From NCBI RefSeq assembly GCF_001507435.1, contig NZ_LMWH01000254.1:124001-188000 (forward strand): a stretch of 64,000 nucleotides of DNA, in the 5' to 3' direction. Position 1 is the first letter of the stretch. Each line of letters starts with the position of its first letter. This document shows positions 42,304 through 51,239 of the stretch, one piece after another. The notes beneath the pieces were generated by a model. The model ran no database searches. It saw only the letters and a list, made by a program, of their open reading frames with translations, and was not told where the DNA came from. The position numbers were made by a program, and so were the translations under genes. Source of the stretch: Streptomyces sp. NRRL F-5122. Lineage in GTDB: Bacteria; Actinomycetota; Actinomycetes; Streptomycetales; Streptomycetaceae.

Positions 42304-43068
42304 ATGACCGAGCCCCTCATCACTCTGCGCGGTGTCCGCGCCGACCTCGGCTCGCGCCCCGTCCTGCGCGGCATCGACCTCGCCGTGCACCGCGGTGAGG
42401 TCGTCGCGCTGCTCGGGGCGAACGGTTCGGGCAAGTCGACGATCGTGCGCGGCATCATCGGCCAGGTGCCGCCGAGCGCCGGCGAGATCAAGCTGTTCGG
42501 CACTCCGCTGCGCCGTTTCCGCGACTGGCGGCGGGTCGGGTACGTCCCGCAGCGCACCACGGCCGCGGGCGGCGTGCCCGCCACGGTGACCGAGGTGGTG
42601 TCCTCCGGCCGCCTCTCCCGGACCCGCTTCGGAGTTCTGCGCAAGGCCGACCACGAGGCCGTACGACGGGCCCTGGACATGGTCGGGCTGGCGGACCGCG
42701 CCAAGGACTCCGTCGACGCGCTCTCCGGGGGCCAGCACCAGCGGGTGCTGATCGCCCGGGCGCTGGCCTCCGAGCCCGAGGTGCTGATCATGGACGAGCC
42801 GATGGCGGGCGTGGACCTGGCGAGCCAGGAGGTGCTGGCCGGGACGCTGCGGGACCAGGTGGACTCGGGTGCCACCGTGCTGCTGGTGCTGCATGAACTG
42901 GGCCCTCTCGAACCGCTGATCGACCGGGCCGTCGTCCTGCGCGACGGCTGCGTGCTGCACGACGGGCCGCCTCCGAAGGCCGTCGGCCAGCACGCCCTGC
43001 CCGGTCACGACCATGTGCACCCGCATGCGGCGGACGCCGCACCGAGCCGTACGGGACTGCTGAGCTGA
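42304..43068 (+). CDS. znuC: Zinc ABC transporter ATP-binding protein
   Basis: A 254-residue ATPase. Walker A GANGSGKST, signature LSGGQHQR, Walker B VLIMDEP and the switch His in VLLVLHELG. The tail is His-rich (GQHALPGHDHVHPHAAD), a common trait of zinc-transporter ATPases. GGAGGA just before the ATG decides against an earlier in-frame ATG. Its TGA overlaps the znuB start by one base. Confidence 0.95.
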   Translation: MTEPLITLRGVRADLGSRPVLRGIDLAVHRGEVVALLGANGSGKSTIVRGIIGQVPPSAGEIKLFGTPLRRFRDWRRVGYVPQRTTAAGGVPATVTEVVSSGRLSRTRFGVLRKADHEAVRRALDMVGLADRAKDSVDALSGGQHQRVLIARALASEPEVLIMDEPMAGVDLASQEVLAGTLRDQVDSGATVLLVLHELGPLEPLIDRAVVLRDGCVLHDGPPPKAVGQHALPGHDHVHPHAADAAPSRTGLLS

Positions 43069-43970
43069 TGGACTTCCTGGACTACGCCTTCATGCAGCGG
43101 GCACTGCTCGCCGCCGTGCTGGTCGGCATCACCGCGCCGGCCGTCGGTATCTACCTCGTGCAGCGCCGCCAGGCCCTGATGGGCGACGGCATCGGCCATG
43201 TGGCGATGACGGGCGTCGGACTCGGCTTCCTCCTCTCCACCTCCCCGGTGTGGATGGCGACTGCCGTCTCCGTCCTCGGCTCGATCCTGATGGAGCTGAT
43301 CCGCTGGTACGGCAGGACGCGCGGCGACGTCGCGCTCGCCATGCTCTTCTACGGCGGTATGGCCGGCGGCGTGATGTTCATCAACCTCGCGCCTGGTGGC
43401 TCGAACGCCAATCTGACGTCGTATCTGTTCGGCTCGCTCTCGACGGTCTCGCAGTCGGACGTCGTGGCGATCTGCCTGCTGGCGGCCTTCGTCGTCCTGG
43501 TCACCCTGGGCCTGCGCCGCCAGCTCTTCGCGGTCAGCCAGGACGAGGAGTTCGCGCGGGTCACGGGCCTGCCGGTGCGCGCGCTGAACCTGCTGACGGC
43601 GGTCACGGCGGCGGTGACGGTGACGGTCGCGATGCGGGTGGTGGGCCTGCTCCTGGTCTCGGCCCTGATGGTCGTCCCGGTGGCGGCGGCGCAGCAGCTG
43701 GGCCGCAGCTTCGCCGCCACCTTCGCGATCGCCGTCGCCATCGGTGTGACCGTGACCCTCGGCGGCACCGTCACGTCGTACTACCAGGACGTTCCGCCCG
43801 GGGCGACGATCGTGCTGCTGACGATCGCCGCGTTCGTCGTCCTGACGGCGCTGGCCACTCCCCTGGCCCGCCGCCGCGCCCGTGCGGCCGCTGCCGCGCA
43901 CTCCGCCGGGGACCCGGTGGAGTGCGCGATTCCGGCCACCCGGGGGGCCGCCGAGGAGGTCGGAGCCTGA
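43068..43970 (+). CDS. znuB: Zinc ABC transporter permease
   Basis: A 300-residue ABC-3 type permease with eight to nine membrane helices (AVLVGITAPAVGIYLV, VWMATAVSVLGSILMELI, VVAICLLAAFVVLVTL, VVGLLLVSALMVVPVAAAQQL and others). The helix carrying SALMVVPVAAAQQL is the family's conserved region. Start overlaps the znuC stop, so translation is coupled. Works with ZnuA and ZnuC in zinc import. Confidence 0.95.
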   Translation: MDFLDYAFMQRALLAAVLVGITAPAVGIYLVQRRQALMGDGIGHVAMTGVGLGFLLSTSPVWMATAVSVLGSILMELIRWYGRTRGDVALAMLFYGGMAGGVMFINLAPGGSNANLTSYLFGSLSTVSQSDVVAICLLAAFVVLVTLGLRRQLFAVSQDEEFARVTGLPVRALNLLTAVTAAVTVTVAMRVVGLLLVSALMVVPVAAAQQLGRSFAATFAIAVAIGVTVTLGGTVTSYYQDVPPGATIVLLTIAAFVVLTALATPLARRRARAAAAAHSAGDPVECAIPATRGAAEEVGA

Positions 43971-44106
43971 CCGGGCACGGGCCGGGCTGGCACAATGGCT
44001 CGGCAAGGCGCAGACGTGAGCCGTGCGAGAGCCGAAGGGGCGCCGCGGTCCCGGCAGCGACTCAAGGCGCCCCGTAGGCGAGCGAGCCATCACGAAGGAG
44101 GCAACG

Positions 44107-44526
44107 GTGACGACCGCCGGCCAGCCCGTACGGGGACGATCCACTCGCCAGCGTGCGGCCGTGGCTGCGGCGCTCGACGAGGTCGACGAGTTCCGCAGCG
44201 CGCAGGAGCTTCACGACATGCTGAAGCACAAGGGCGACTCGGTGGGCCTGACGACGGTCTACCGCACGTTGCAGTCCCTCGCCGACGCCGGTGAGGTCGA
44301 CGTCCTGCGCACCTCCGACGGGGAGTCCGTCTACCGCCGCTGCTCGACGGGCGAGCACCACCACCACCTGGTCTGCCGGATCTGCGGCAAGGCCGTCGAG
44401 GTCGAGGGCCCCGCGGTGGAGAAGTGGGCCGAGGCGATCGCCGCGGAACACGGTTACGTCAACGTCGCCCACACGGTGGAGATCTTCGGCACGTGCGCTG
44501 ACTGCGCCGCGGCCGCCGAGGGCTGA
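44107..44526 (+). CDS. zur: Zinc uptake regulator Zur (Fur family)
   Basis: A 139-residue Fur-family repressor. The winged helix is DEFRSAQELHDMLKHKGDSVGLTTVYRTLQSLADAGEV. The regulatory metal site includes GEHHHHLVCRICGKAVEVEG, and FGTCADC provides the second CxxC of the structural zinc site. AAGGAGG precedes the GTG. It directly follows znuACB, which carries two Zur boxes, so zinc-dependent repression of that operon is the natural role; zur may be read from the operon promoter as well as from one of its own. Confidence 0.93.
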   Translation: MTTAGQPVRGRSTRQRAAVAAALDEVDEFRSAQELHDMLKHKGDSVGLTTVYRTLQSLADAGEVDVLRTSDGESVYRRCSTGEHHHHLVCRICGKAVEVEGPAVEKWAEAIAAEHGYVNVAHTVEIFGTCADCAAAAEG

Positions 44527-44777
44527 GCAGGACTCGGGGCCGGGGCGGTCGGGCCGCCCGGCACGACGCGCAGCCGCTCCACGTCCTTCCGGGTGTGCGT
44601 GCCCCGGTCGACGAGCACCGCCGCACAAGTACCGGCGCGGTCGGGACCGCGCAGCACGCGCCTGCGGATGCGCGGGGCACCGGGGACAGCGGTGCCCGCG
44701 CACGGCGAACCTCACCCCGAACGCGACACCGGCGCTGTCCCCACCGCGCGGCGCACCCGTGACGGGCAAGGAGCGGG

Positions 44778-45611
44778 TTACTCCTGCCTGCCCTCCATGG
44801 CCAGCAGCTCCTCGTTCGGGATGGCGCCGCCGAAGCGGCGGTCGCGGGAGGCGAACTCCAGGCACGCCCGCCACAGGTCACGCCGGTCGAAGTCCGGCCA
44901 CAGCACGTCCTGGAAGACCATCTCGGCGTAGGCGCTCTGCCAGAGGAGGAAGTTGGAGGTGCGCTGCTCGCCGCTCGGCCGCAGGAACAGGTCCACGTCC
45001 GGCATGTCCGGGAAGTACATGTGCTTGGCCAGGGTCTTCTCCGTGATCTTGGCCGGGTCGAGCCTGCCCTGCCGCACGGCCTCGGCCATCGCCTGCGCCG
45101 CGTCCGCGATCTCGGCCCGTCCGCCGTAGTTCATGCAGAAGTACAGCGTCAGCAGGTCGTTGTCCTTGGTCTGCTCCTGGGCGATCTGGAGCTCCTTGGC
45201 CACGGACTTCCACAGCCTGGGCATCCGGCCCACCCAGCGCACCCGGACACCGAGTTCGTCGAGCTGGTCACGGGTCTTGCGGATGAAGTCGCGGTTGAAG
45301 TTCATCAGGAAGCGCACCTCGTCGGGCGACCGCTTCCAGTTCTCGGTGGAGAAGGCGTACAGGGAGATGTTGCCGACGCCCATCTCGATCGCGCCCTGGA
45401 GCACGTCCAGCACCCGCTCGGCGCCGACCTTGTGCCCCTCGGTGCGCGGCAGGCCCCGTTCCTTGGCCCACCGGCCGTTACCGTCCATGACGATCGCCAC
45501 ATGATTCGGGACCAGCTCGCCCGGGATCTTCGGCGGCCGGGCCCCGGACGGGTGCGGCTCCGGCGTCCTGACCTCGCGGCGCTGCCGCCCCAGGAACCCG
45601 CGTACAGCCAT
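44778..45611 (-). CDS. uppS: Isoprenyl transferase (undecaprenyl pyrophosphate synthase type)
   Basis: A 277-residue cis-prenyltransferase making the polyprenyl diphosphate carrier for cell wall synthesis. Region I has the catalytic Asp in [17 protein letters not shown]. Others are [24 protein letters not shown], and [23 protein letters not shown], all standard. The ATG is the first in a suitable context (GAGGGAGA before it). It lies 32 bases after recO on the same strand; the recO-uppS pair is conserved in actinobacteria. Confidence 0.96.
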   Translation of the reverse strand: MAVRGFLGRQRREVRTPEPHPSGARPPKIPGELVPNHVAIVMDGNGRWAKERGLPRTEGHKVGAERVLDVLQGAIEMGVGNISLYAFSTENWKRSPDEVRFLMNFNRDFIRKTRDQLDELGVRVRWVGRMPRLWKSVAKELQIAQEQTKDNDLLTLYFCMNYGGRAEIADAAQAMAEAVRQGRLDPAKITEKTLAKHMYFPDMPDVDLFLRPSGEQRTSNFLLWQSAYAEMVFQDVLWPDFDRRDLWRACLEFASRDRRFGGAIPNEELLAMEGRQE

Positions 45612-45643
45612 GTGCTTCTCGTCTCCCTCGATCTCAGGTCGCT

Positions 45644-46390
45644 CTACTGTTCCACGTACCGGAGCGAACGCAGTCCGCGCTCCAGGTGCCAGTGCAGGTA
45701 CGCCGACACCAGTCCGCTGCCCTCCCGGACGTACCGCGGCTCGCACACGTCCGCGGTCTCCCAGTCTCCCGTCAGCAGCGCGCCGAGCAGTTCGAGGGCC
45801 CCCGGCGAGGGTACGACGCTGCCGGGCACCCGGCAGTCGCCGCAGACGACCCCGCCCGAGGCCACCGAGAAGAACCGGTTCGGCCCGGGCATGCCGCACT
45901 TGGCGCAGTCGCTGAAGCTGGGCGCGTAGCCGTTGACGGCGAGGGAACGCAGCAGGAAGGCGTCGAGGACGAGATGCGGCGCGTGCTCACCGCGGGCGAG
46001 AGTCCTCAGACCGCCGACGAGCAGCAGATACTGCTGCACCGCCGGCTCGCCCTCGTGATCGGTGAACCGCTCGGCGGTCTCCAGCATGGCGGTCCCGGCC
46101 GTGTAGCGCGCGTAGTCCGTCACGATCCCGCCCCCGTAGGGAGCGATGGTCTCGCTCTGCGTGCACAGCGGAAGCCCGCGCCCCACCAGTTCGCTGCCAC
46201 GCGAGAAGAACTGCACGTCCACATGTGAGAAGGGCTCCAGCCGGGCCCCGAACTTCGACTTGGTCCGCCGCACTCCGCGTGCCACGGCGCGCACGCGCCC
46301 GTGACCGCGGGTGAGCAGCGTGATGATCCGGTCCGCCTCACCCAGCTTCTGGGTGCGCAGCACGATGCCGTCGTCGCGGAACAGACTCAT
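45644..46390 (-). CDS. recO: DNA repair protein RecO
   Basis: A 248-residue recombination mediator that helps load RecA with RecF and RecR. The N-terminal OB fold starts [31 protein letters not shown]. The C-terminal zinc ribbon is visible as CAKCGMPG and CGDC (residues about 163-185). Length is normal. It is upstream of uppS in a two-gene operon. Confidence 0.95.
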   Translation of the reverse strand: MSLFRDDGIVLRTQKLGEADRIITLLTRGHGRVRAVARGVRRTKSKFGARLEPFSHVDVQFFSRGSELVGRGLPLCTQSETIAPYGGGIVTDYARYTAGTAMLETAERFTDHEGEPAVQQYLLLVGGLRTLARGEHAPHLVLDAFLLRSLAVNGYAPSFSDCAKCGMPGPNRFFSVASGGVVCGDCRVPGSVVPSPGALELLGALLTGDWETADVCEPRYVREGSGLVSAYLHWHLERGLRSLRYVEQ

Positions 46391-46831
46391 GCGGCCATTC
46401 TCGCGTACGGCGTCGGCGCGCGTGGCCGGGGTGTCGTATGCCGCCCGACGGAGCCGGTTTCCCGGGGCCGGACCGGTCCGCCGGTTCGAACGGGACAGGC
46501 GGACGGGCGTCGGCGACGGCCTGCGGGGCGTCGCGGCGGGCCATCTGCACCCCGGCGGGGGAAGTCGGCGCACAGGGCCGCGTCCCGGGCCGGCGGTGAG
46601 ATACCCGGGAGCCGTTGGGCCCCTGCCCGGTGGCCCGCCGGATCGGCTCCTGCCCCGAGGCGGTCCGCGAGGCGTTCCGATCACGGGCGACCGGCGCGCT
46701 CGGCGGCACCGTCCACAGCCGGCGCATCGTGGACCGGGCGGGCCACCGGCACCCGGCCCGCCGCTTCCTCCACCGGGCCGTGCACCCGCGCACCACGTCA
46801 TGCCCTGCGCGGAGGCAGTGGCCCGGCCGCC
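46391..46831. other. Gene-free stretch upstream of recO
   Basis: Several overlapping open frames exist on both strands but none has a ribosome site together with a believable protein sequence. No strong hairpin or repeat was noticed. It probably holds the recO promoter. Confidence 0.5.
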
Positions 46832-47050
46832 TCAAGGGACCTCGCCCCGGCTGCGGGCGTTCGCGTACGCGGTCGCGGCCCTCAGCCGCTCCGCCTGGGT
46901 CGCGCTGCGTACCGCCTCCGGCTCCACGTCCCATTCCTTGCCCCCGCCGTACGGTCTGAGCTGGACGTACGGACCCTCGTGTCCCATCACCACGCCCACC
47001 CGCCCGGTGCGGACGTCGACGGCGTACGAACCGATCGGCGGCTTCTGCAT
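46832..47050 (-). CDS. Small conserved-looking protein, 72 residues
   Basis: Product starts MQKPPIGSYAVDVRTGRVGVVMGHEGPYVQLRPYGGGKEW and ends with a helical DVEPEAVRSATQAERLRAATAYANARSRGEVP. The first half looks like a small beta barrel (SH3/KOW-like); I do not recognise a characterised family. GGAGG lies four bases before the ATG. The start overlaps the stop of a 59-codon frame upstream (TGATG), suggesting a two-gene operon. A ligand- or nucleic-acid-binding role would be a guess. Confidence 0.7.
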   Translation of the reverse strand: MQKPPIGSYAVDVRTGRVGVVMGHEGPYVQLRPYGGGKEWDVEPEAVRSATQAERLRAATAYANARSRGEVP

Positions 47051-47229
47051 CACGCCTCCGCGGCCCGCTGCGTGCGGAGGACCGCAACGCGCCGGGCGGC
47101 GAAGTCGACGTGGCGGCCGTCCGGTCCGGCGAACGGGCGGGTAGCCCCGCGCGGGGGAGCCACCGGGGCGAGCCGGAGCGGCGGCACCACGGTTCCTGCT
47201 TCTGCGAGCGCCGCCCGCGATTCCCTCAC
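47050..47229 (-). CDS. Putative small protein, 59 residues
   Basis: GTG start with GGAGG four bases before it; the stop overlaps the next gene (TGATG). The product (MRESRAALAEAGTVVPPL ... HVDFAARRVAVLRTQRAAEA) is basic, has no Cys and no membrane helix, and resembles nothing I can name. The ribosome site and overlap argue for a real gene coupled to the following 72-residue one. Confidence 0.5.
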   Translation of the reverse strand: MRESRAALAEAGTVVPPLRLAPVAPPRGATRPFAGPDGRHVDFAARRVAVLRTQRAAEA

Positions 47230-47493
47230 TGCTCCTCCGCCTCTTCGGCGCAGCACGCCGAATGTCGTCCCCCGAGTGGTACGTGTACTGCAGCCACCCT
47301 GTTGCCCGGCCCACCCTGTTTTTACTCTTCGCATCACCCTTGTGACGCTCTGCATATACACTCGGCAGGTGCCTGCGCCCTGCAAGTGCGCAAGCACAAA
47401 GGGGTATCGGGCCCGGGCGGACCGGGCGCGCATGTACCACGCAAGTGACCGGATCACCGGCTCGGCGGCATGGGCGGAGTGCGTCGGACGACG

Positions 47494-48150
47494 TCAGCCC
47501 GCCACCGACACCAGCCCCGCCTCGTACGCGGTGATGACCAACTGCACGCGGTCCCGTGCGTCCAGTTTGGTCAGCAGACGGGTCAGATACGTCTTCGCGG
47601 TCGCCACGCTGATGCACAGTTCGGCGGCGATCTCGGCGTTGGACAGGCCGGTGCCGACCAGGGTGAGGACCTCCCGTTCCCGGTCCGTGATGCCCCGCAG
47701 TTCGCGGCGTCCGCGTGCCGGCCCGGGACGCGCCGCGAAGTGCTGGATCAGCCGGCGCGTCACACCGGGCGCGATCAGTGCGTCGCCCGCCGCCACCACC
47801 CGCACGGCGCCGATGATGTCGTCCAGCGCCATGTCCTTCACCAGGAAGCCCGACGCACCCGCGCGCAGCGCCCCGTACACGTGGTCGTCGTCGTCGAAGG
47901 TCGTGAGGACCACGATCCGGGTGTCCGTGGACCCGGCGGTGATGCGGCGCGTCGCCTCTATGCCGTCCATCTCCGGCATACGGATGTCCATGACGACCAC
48001 GTCCGGGGCGAGTTCCCCGGTCAGGGCCACGGCCTCCGCGCCGGTGGCCGCCTCCCCGACCACGTCCATGTCCTCGATGTCCGCCATCACCATGCGCAGC
48101 GCCGTACGGATCAGCTCCTGATCGTCGGCGAGGACCACCCGGACCGTCAT
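47494..48150 (-). CDS. NarL/FixJ-type two-component response regulator
   Basis: 218 residues. The receiver domain has acidic pocket residues in VVLADDQELIR, the phosphorylated Asp in VVVMDIRMPEMDG (about residue 54), Thr in VVLTTFDDDD and Lys in GFLVKDM. The LuxR-type helix-turn-helix is GITDREREVLTLVGTGLSNAEIAAELCISVATAKTYLTRLLTKLDARDR. Its ATG overlaps the kinase stop (ATGA), so they are co-translated. The divergent ABC exporter is the likely target. Confidence 0.95.
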   Translation of the reverse strand: MTVRVVLADDQELIRTALRMVMADIEDMDVVGEAATGAEAVALTGELAPDVVVMDIRMPEMDGIEATRRITAGSTDTRIVVLTTFDDDDHVYGALRAGASGFLVKDMALDDIIGAVRVVAAGDALIAPGVTRRLIQHFAARPGPARGRRELRGITDREREVLTLVGTGLSNAEIAAELCISVATAKTYLTRLLTKLDARDRVQLVITAYEAGLVSVAG

Positions 48151-49352
48151 CGGACGGACACCGGCAAGGGCAGCCGGGCCGCGACCCGGAAGCCGCCCTC
48201 CGGACGGGGTTCGGCGCTGAACCCGCCGTGCAGCAGCGCCACGCGCTCGCGCATGCCCGCCAGGCCGAAGCCCGTGTCGGTCGACGTGCCGTGCCCCCGG
48301 CCGTCGTCCGTCACCTCGAGGGAGATGTCGTCCTCGCCGTAGTCCACGGTCACCCGGCATGCGTGCGTACCCGAGTGCCGTACGACGTTCGTCACCGACT
48401 CCTGGATGATCCGGAACGCCGACAGGTCGATGTCGGGCGGAAGCCGGCGGGGCTCACCGAGCCACCTCACCTCGACCTGTACGCCCGCCGCGGTCGTCGC
48501 GGCGGCCAGCCGGTCCACGTCGGCCAGCCCTGCGGGCCGCGCCTCCGCGGCCGTGCCGTCCCCGTGCCCCGCGTCGGCCGCCCGGAGTGCGACCAGCATT
48601 CGCCGCAGCCCCGCCAGCGTCTCCCGGCCCGTCGTCTCCACCGCCCGCATCGCCTCCCGTGCCGCGTCCGGCTGAGTCGCCGTCACCCGGGCCGCCGCCC
48701 CTGCCTGGAGGGCGATGATGCCGATACTGTGGGCGACCGTGTCGTGCATCTCCCGGGCGATACGCAGCCGTTCGGCCGTCACCGCCTGCGCCGAGGCCTG
48801 TGCGCTCAGCCGCTCGGCGTGTACGCGGGCCTGGTGCGCCGAGTCGCCGAGCAGCCAGCTGATCACCGACACCAGGACCACGGCCAGTTCCGCCGACATG
48901 CCGACGGCCCATCCGCTCAGCAGCCGTGTGGCGATGTACGCGACCAGCGCACCGACCCCCAGGACCAGAGCCAGGACCGAGGTGCGGCGCGGCGCCGCCG
49001 CCGCGATGAAGTACAGCGCGAGGATCGGCGCGAGGTACTGCGCCATCGGCAGTTCGCTCACCCCGATCGTGACCGCCTCGCAGATCGAGGCCAGGATCAG
49101 CAGGGCGAGTGCGACCAGCGGCCGTGTCCGCAGCAACACGGCGCCGTACAGCGCCATCAGGGCGGAGACCACGTGGAACAGCAGACCGTCCCAGCGGTAC
49201 AGCTGGGCCGTCCCCCACTCCTCCGGCTCCGTCTCCCCGGGCAGCCTGAACGTGGTCAGGAGCGTGAAGAGCGTGCTCGCGCACCAGACGAGCACGATCC
49301 ACGTCCGCGGCGACACTCGCTTGACCAGGGGAAGCGGCGCAGTGACGGGCAT
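48147..49352 (-). CDS. Sensor histidine kinase (HisKA_3 type)
   Basis: A 401-residue membrane kinase. About four to six helices fill the first half. The dimerisation/phosphoacceptor domain shows RLRIAREMHDTVAHSIGIIALQAGAA, with the His of REMHD. The HATPase domain shows RIIQESVTNVVRHSG (N box), VTDDGRGHGTSTDTGFGLAGMRERV (G boxes). The ATG (MPVTAPLPLVKR) is chosen because TACGAT lies six bases before it with a matching -35 17 bases further up, so the mRNA is probably leaderless; an ATG 12 codons earlier has no ribosome site. Confidence 0.93.
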   Translation of the reverse strand: MPVTAPLPLVKRVSPRTWIVLVWCASTLFTLLTTFRLPGETEPEEWGTAQLYRWDGLLFHVVSALMALYGAVLLRTRPLVALALLILASICEAVTIGVSELPMAQYLAPILALYFIAAAAPRRTSVLALVLGVGALVAYIATRLLSGWAVGMSAELAVVLVSVISWLLGDSAHQARVHAERLSAQASAQAVTAERLRIAREMHDTVAHSIGIIALQAGAAARVTATQPDAAREAMRAVETTGRETLAGLRRMLVALRAADAGHGDGTAAEARPAGLADVDRLAAATTAAGVQVEVRWLGEPRRLPPDIDLSAFRIIQESVTNVVRHSGTHACRVTVDYGEDDISLEVTDDGRGHGTSTDTGFGLAGMRERVALLHGGFSAEPRPEGGFRVAARLPLPVSVR

Positions 49353-49358
49353 GTCGCG

Positions 49359-49387
49359 ATCGTAGAGGCGCGGCGCGGCGGCGGTCA
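49359..49387 (-). promoter_or_regulatory. Leaderless-type promoter of the two-component operon
   Basis: Reading the minus strand: TGACCG (-35), 17 bases, TACGAT (-10), then six bases to the kinase ATG. The RNA would start at the A of the ATG. Confidence 0.5.
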
Positions 49388-49449
49388 TCGGACCGGGGAC
49401 GTACAACCACGGTCGACAACGGCCGGCGGTGAATGTCGTCGGCCGCACG

Positions 49450-50400
49450 ATGCCCCACGACGCCCTGCCGCGCGACGGTGGTCCCGTGATCGAAGTCGAC
49501 CGCCTCACCAAACGCTACGGCGGGACCACCGCCGTCCGCCAACTGTCCTTCACCGTGCGCCCCGGCCGTGTCACCGGCTTCCTCGGACCCAACGGCGCCG
49601 GCAAGACCACCACCCTGCGGATGCTGCTCGGCCTGGTCGAGCCCACCTCCGGCGCCGCCACCGTCGACGGGCACACCGTCCGCCGGTATCCGCGCGGACT
49701 GCGTCACGTCGGCGCCCTCCTCGATGCCGGCGATGTGCACGGCGGCCGGACCGCGCGGGCGCATCTGCACGCGCTGGCCCGCAGCAACCGCATCCCGGCA
49801 CACCGGGTGGACGAGGTCCTCGCGGAAGTCGGACTGGCCGGTGCCCCGGCCGGGCGTCGGGTCGGCGGCTACTCGCTGGGCATGAAACAGCGCCTCGGGA
49901 TCGCCACCGCGCTGCTCGGCGATCCACCGGCTCTGCTGTTCGACGAACCGCTCAACGGACTCGATCCGGAGGGCGTGCTGTGGGTCCGCGGGCTGTTCCG
50001 GAGGCTGGCCGGCGAGGGCCGTACCGTCTTCGTCTCCAGTCACCTCATGTCCGAGATGGAGAACACCGCCGACGAGCTGGTCGTCATCGGGCGAGGCGAA
50101 CTGATCGCGGCCGAGAGCCTGACCGAGTTCGCCGCGCGCGGCACCCGGCCGACCGTGACCGTGCGCACGCCCGACGCCGGGACGCTGGCCGCCGCGTTGT
50201 CGGCCGAAGGCGCGGCCGTGGCGCCGTACGACGGGGAGACGCTGAAGGTCACCGGGCTCAGCTCCGACCGGATCGGCGAGATCGCCTTCGAACACGGCTT
50301 GTTGCTGCGGGAGTTGGCCACCGAGACCGCCTCTCTCGAAGCCGCCTTCATGGAACTGACCGCCGACAGCGTCGAATACCTCGCCGGAGAGCCCCGATGA
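49450..50400 (+). CDS. ABC exporter ATP-binding protein
   Basis: A 316-residue ATPase of the drug/antimicrobial-peptide export type (CcmA/BcrA-like). Walker A is GPNGAGKTTT, the signature is YSLGMKQRLG (a BcrA-like variation of LSGGQ), Walker B is ALLFDEPLNGLDPEG, and the switch His is in VFVSSHLMSEME. The C-terminal extension of about 90 residues is usual for this class. Start uncertain: ATG here, or GTG twelve codons on. The stop overlaps the permease start (ATGA). It is divergent from the two-component operon. Confidence 0.93.
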   Translation: MPHDALPRDGGPVIEVDRLTKRYGGTTAVRQLSFTVRPGRVTGFLGPNGAGKTTTLRMLLGLVEPTSGAATVDGHTVRRYPRGLRHVGALLDAGDVHGGRTARAHLHALARSNRIPAHRVDEVLAEVGLAGAPAGRRVGGYSLGMKQRLGIATALLGDPPALLFDEPLNGLDPEGVLWVRGLFRRLAGEGRTVFVSSHLMSEMENTADELVVIGRGELIAAESLTEFAARGTRPTVTVRTPDAGTLAAALSAEGAAVAPYDGETLKVTGLSSDRIGEIAFEHGLLLRELATETASLEAAFMELTADSVEYLAGEPR

Positions 50401-51239
50401 CCGCCTCGACGACCGCGCTCCCCCTGCCCGCCGCCCGCTTCACCGACCTGCTGGCCGCGGAGTGGATCAAGCTCCGGTCGCTGCGCTCCGTCCACTGGGC
50501 GCTCGGCGCCGGCGCCCTCGGGATCATCGCCTTCAACACCAACGCGGCCCGTGCGGACTACGTCAACTTCCCGCACTACGGCCGCGTCGTCCGGACGCAC
50601 TTCCTCTCCTGGGCACTGCGCGACGCGTTCACCCAGGGTGCCGCCATGATGCTGGTCCTCGCGGCGTCGAGCATCGGCGCCATCAGCATCGTCGGGGAGT
50701 ACACGACGGGCCTCGTCCGCACGACCTTCGCGGCCGTCCCGGACCGGCGCGCGCTGATGACCGCGAAGGTGGTCGTCGTTGCGGCCGTCATGACGGTGTA
50801 TGGCGCCTTCACCGCGGGCGCCTCCTTCGCCCTGACGCAGGCCGTCCTCGACGGGCGCGGTCAGGGCGTGTCGATCGGCCATCCGGGCGCACTGCGCGTG
50901 GTCGTGGCGTCCGCGCTGCTCGCGCCGGTGTGCGCCCTGGCCGGCCTGGGTCTGGGCGCGCTGATCCGGCACAGTGCGACGACCACTGTGTTCGACGTGT
51001 TCGTCCTGCTGTTCCTGCCCACCTTCGTGACCGACCGCTACCACTGGACGGCCTGCGTCAGGAACGCGCTGCCCTTCAACGCCTGGTACCGCCTCGTCGA
51101 CGTCGAGTACGGACATCAGCCGTTCACGCTGACTCCCCGCTATCCGACGACGGTGACGGGCGGCTGGATCGTGTTCGGTGCGTGGGCGCTCGCGGCGGCC
51201 GTCGTCGCGGTGGTCGCCGTTGACCGCCGCGACGTGTGA
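50397..51239 (+). CDS. ABC exporter permease
   Basis: A 280-residue membrane protein with about six helices, of the ABC-2 family. It starts with a cytoplasmic segment (LLAAEWIKLRSLRSVHWALG) typical of the class, followed by SIGAISIVGEYTTGLVRTTFAAVPDRRALMTAKVVV, the family's hallmark loop. With the preceding ATPase it forms a two-component exporter, likely for an antimicrobial. Its last 116 bases overlap the convergent MFS gene on the other strand. Confidence 0.93.
   Translation: MTASTTALPLPAARFTDLLAAEWIKLRSLRSVHWALGAGALGIIAFNTNAARADYVNFPHYGRVVRTHFLSWALRDAFTQGAAMMLVLAASSIGAISIVGEYTTGLVRTTFAAVPDRRALMTAKVVVVAAVMTVYGAFTAGASFALTQAVLDGRGQGVSIGHPGALRVVVASALLAPVCALAGLGLGALIRHSATTTVFDVFVLLFLPTFVTDRYHWTACVRNALPFNAWYRLVDVEYGHQPFTLTPRYPTTVTGGWIVFGAWALAAAVVAVVAVDRRDV

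Noticed and set aside
44682..44742. GGGGACAGCG ... CGCTGTCCCC inverted repeat between zur and uppS
   Set aside because: The arms are exact but 41 bases apart; it could be a weak terminator for the convergent genes, but it is not compelling enough to list.
46440..46500. GGTTCGAA resembling a tRNA T-loop
   Set aside because: No acceptor, D or anticodon stems could be folded around it.
48228..50396. Long plus-strand frame fused to the ABC permease
   Set aside because: Lies antisense to the histidine kinase and out of frame with the ABC ATPase; the permease has its own ATGA-coupled start.
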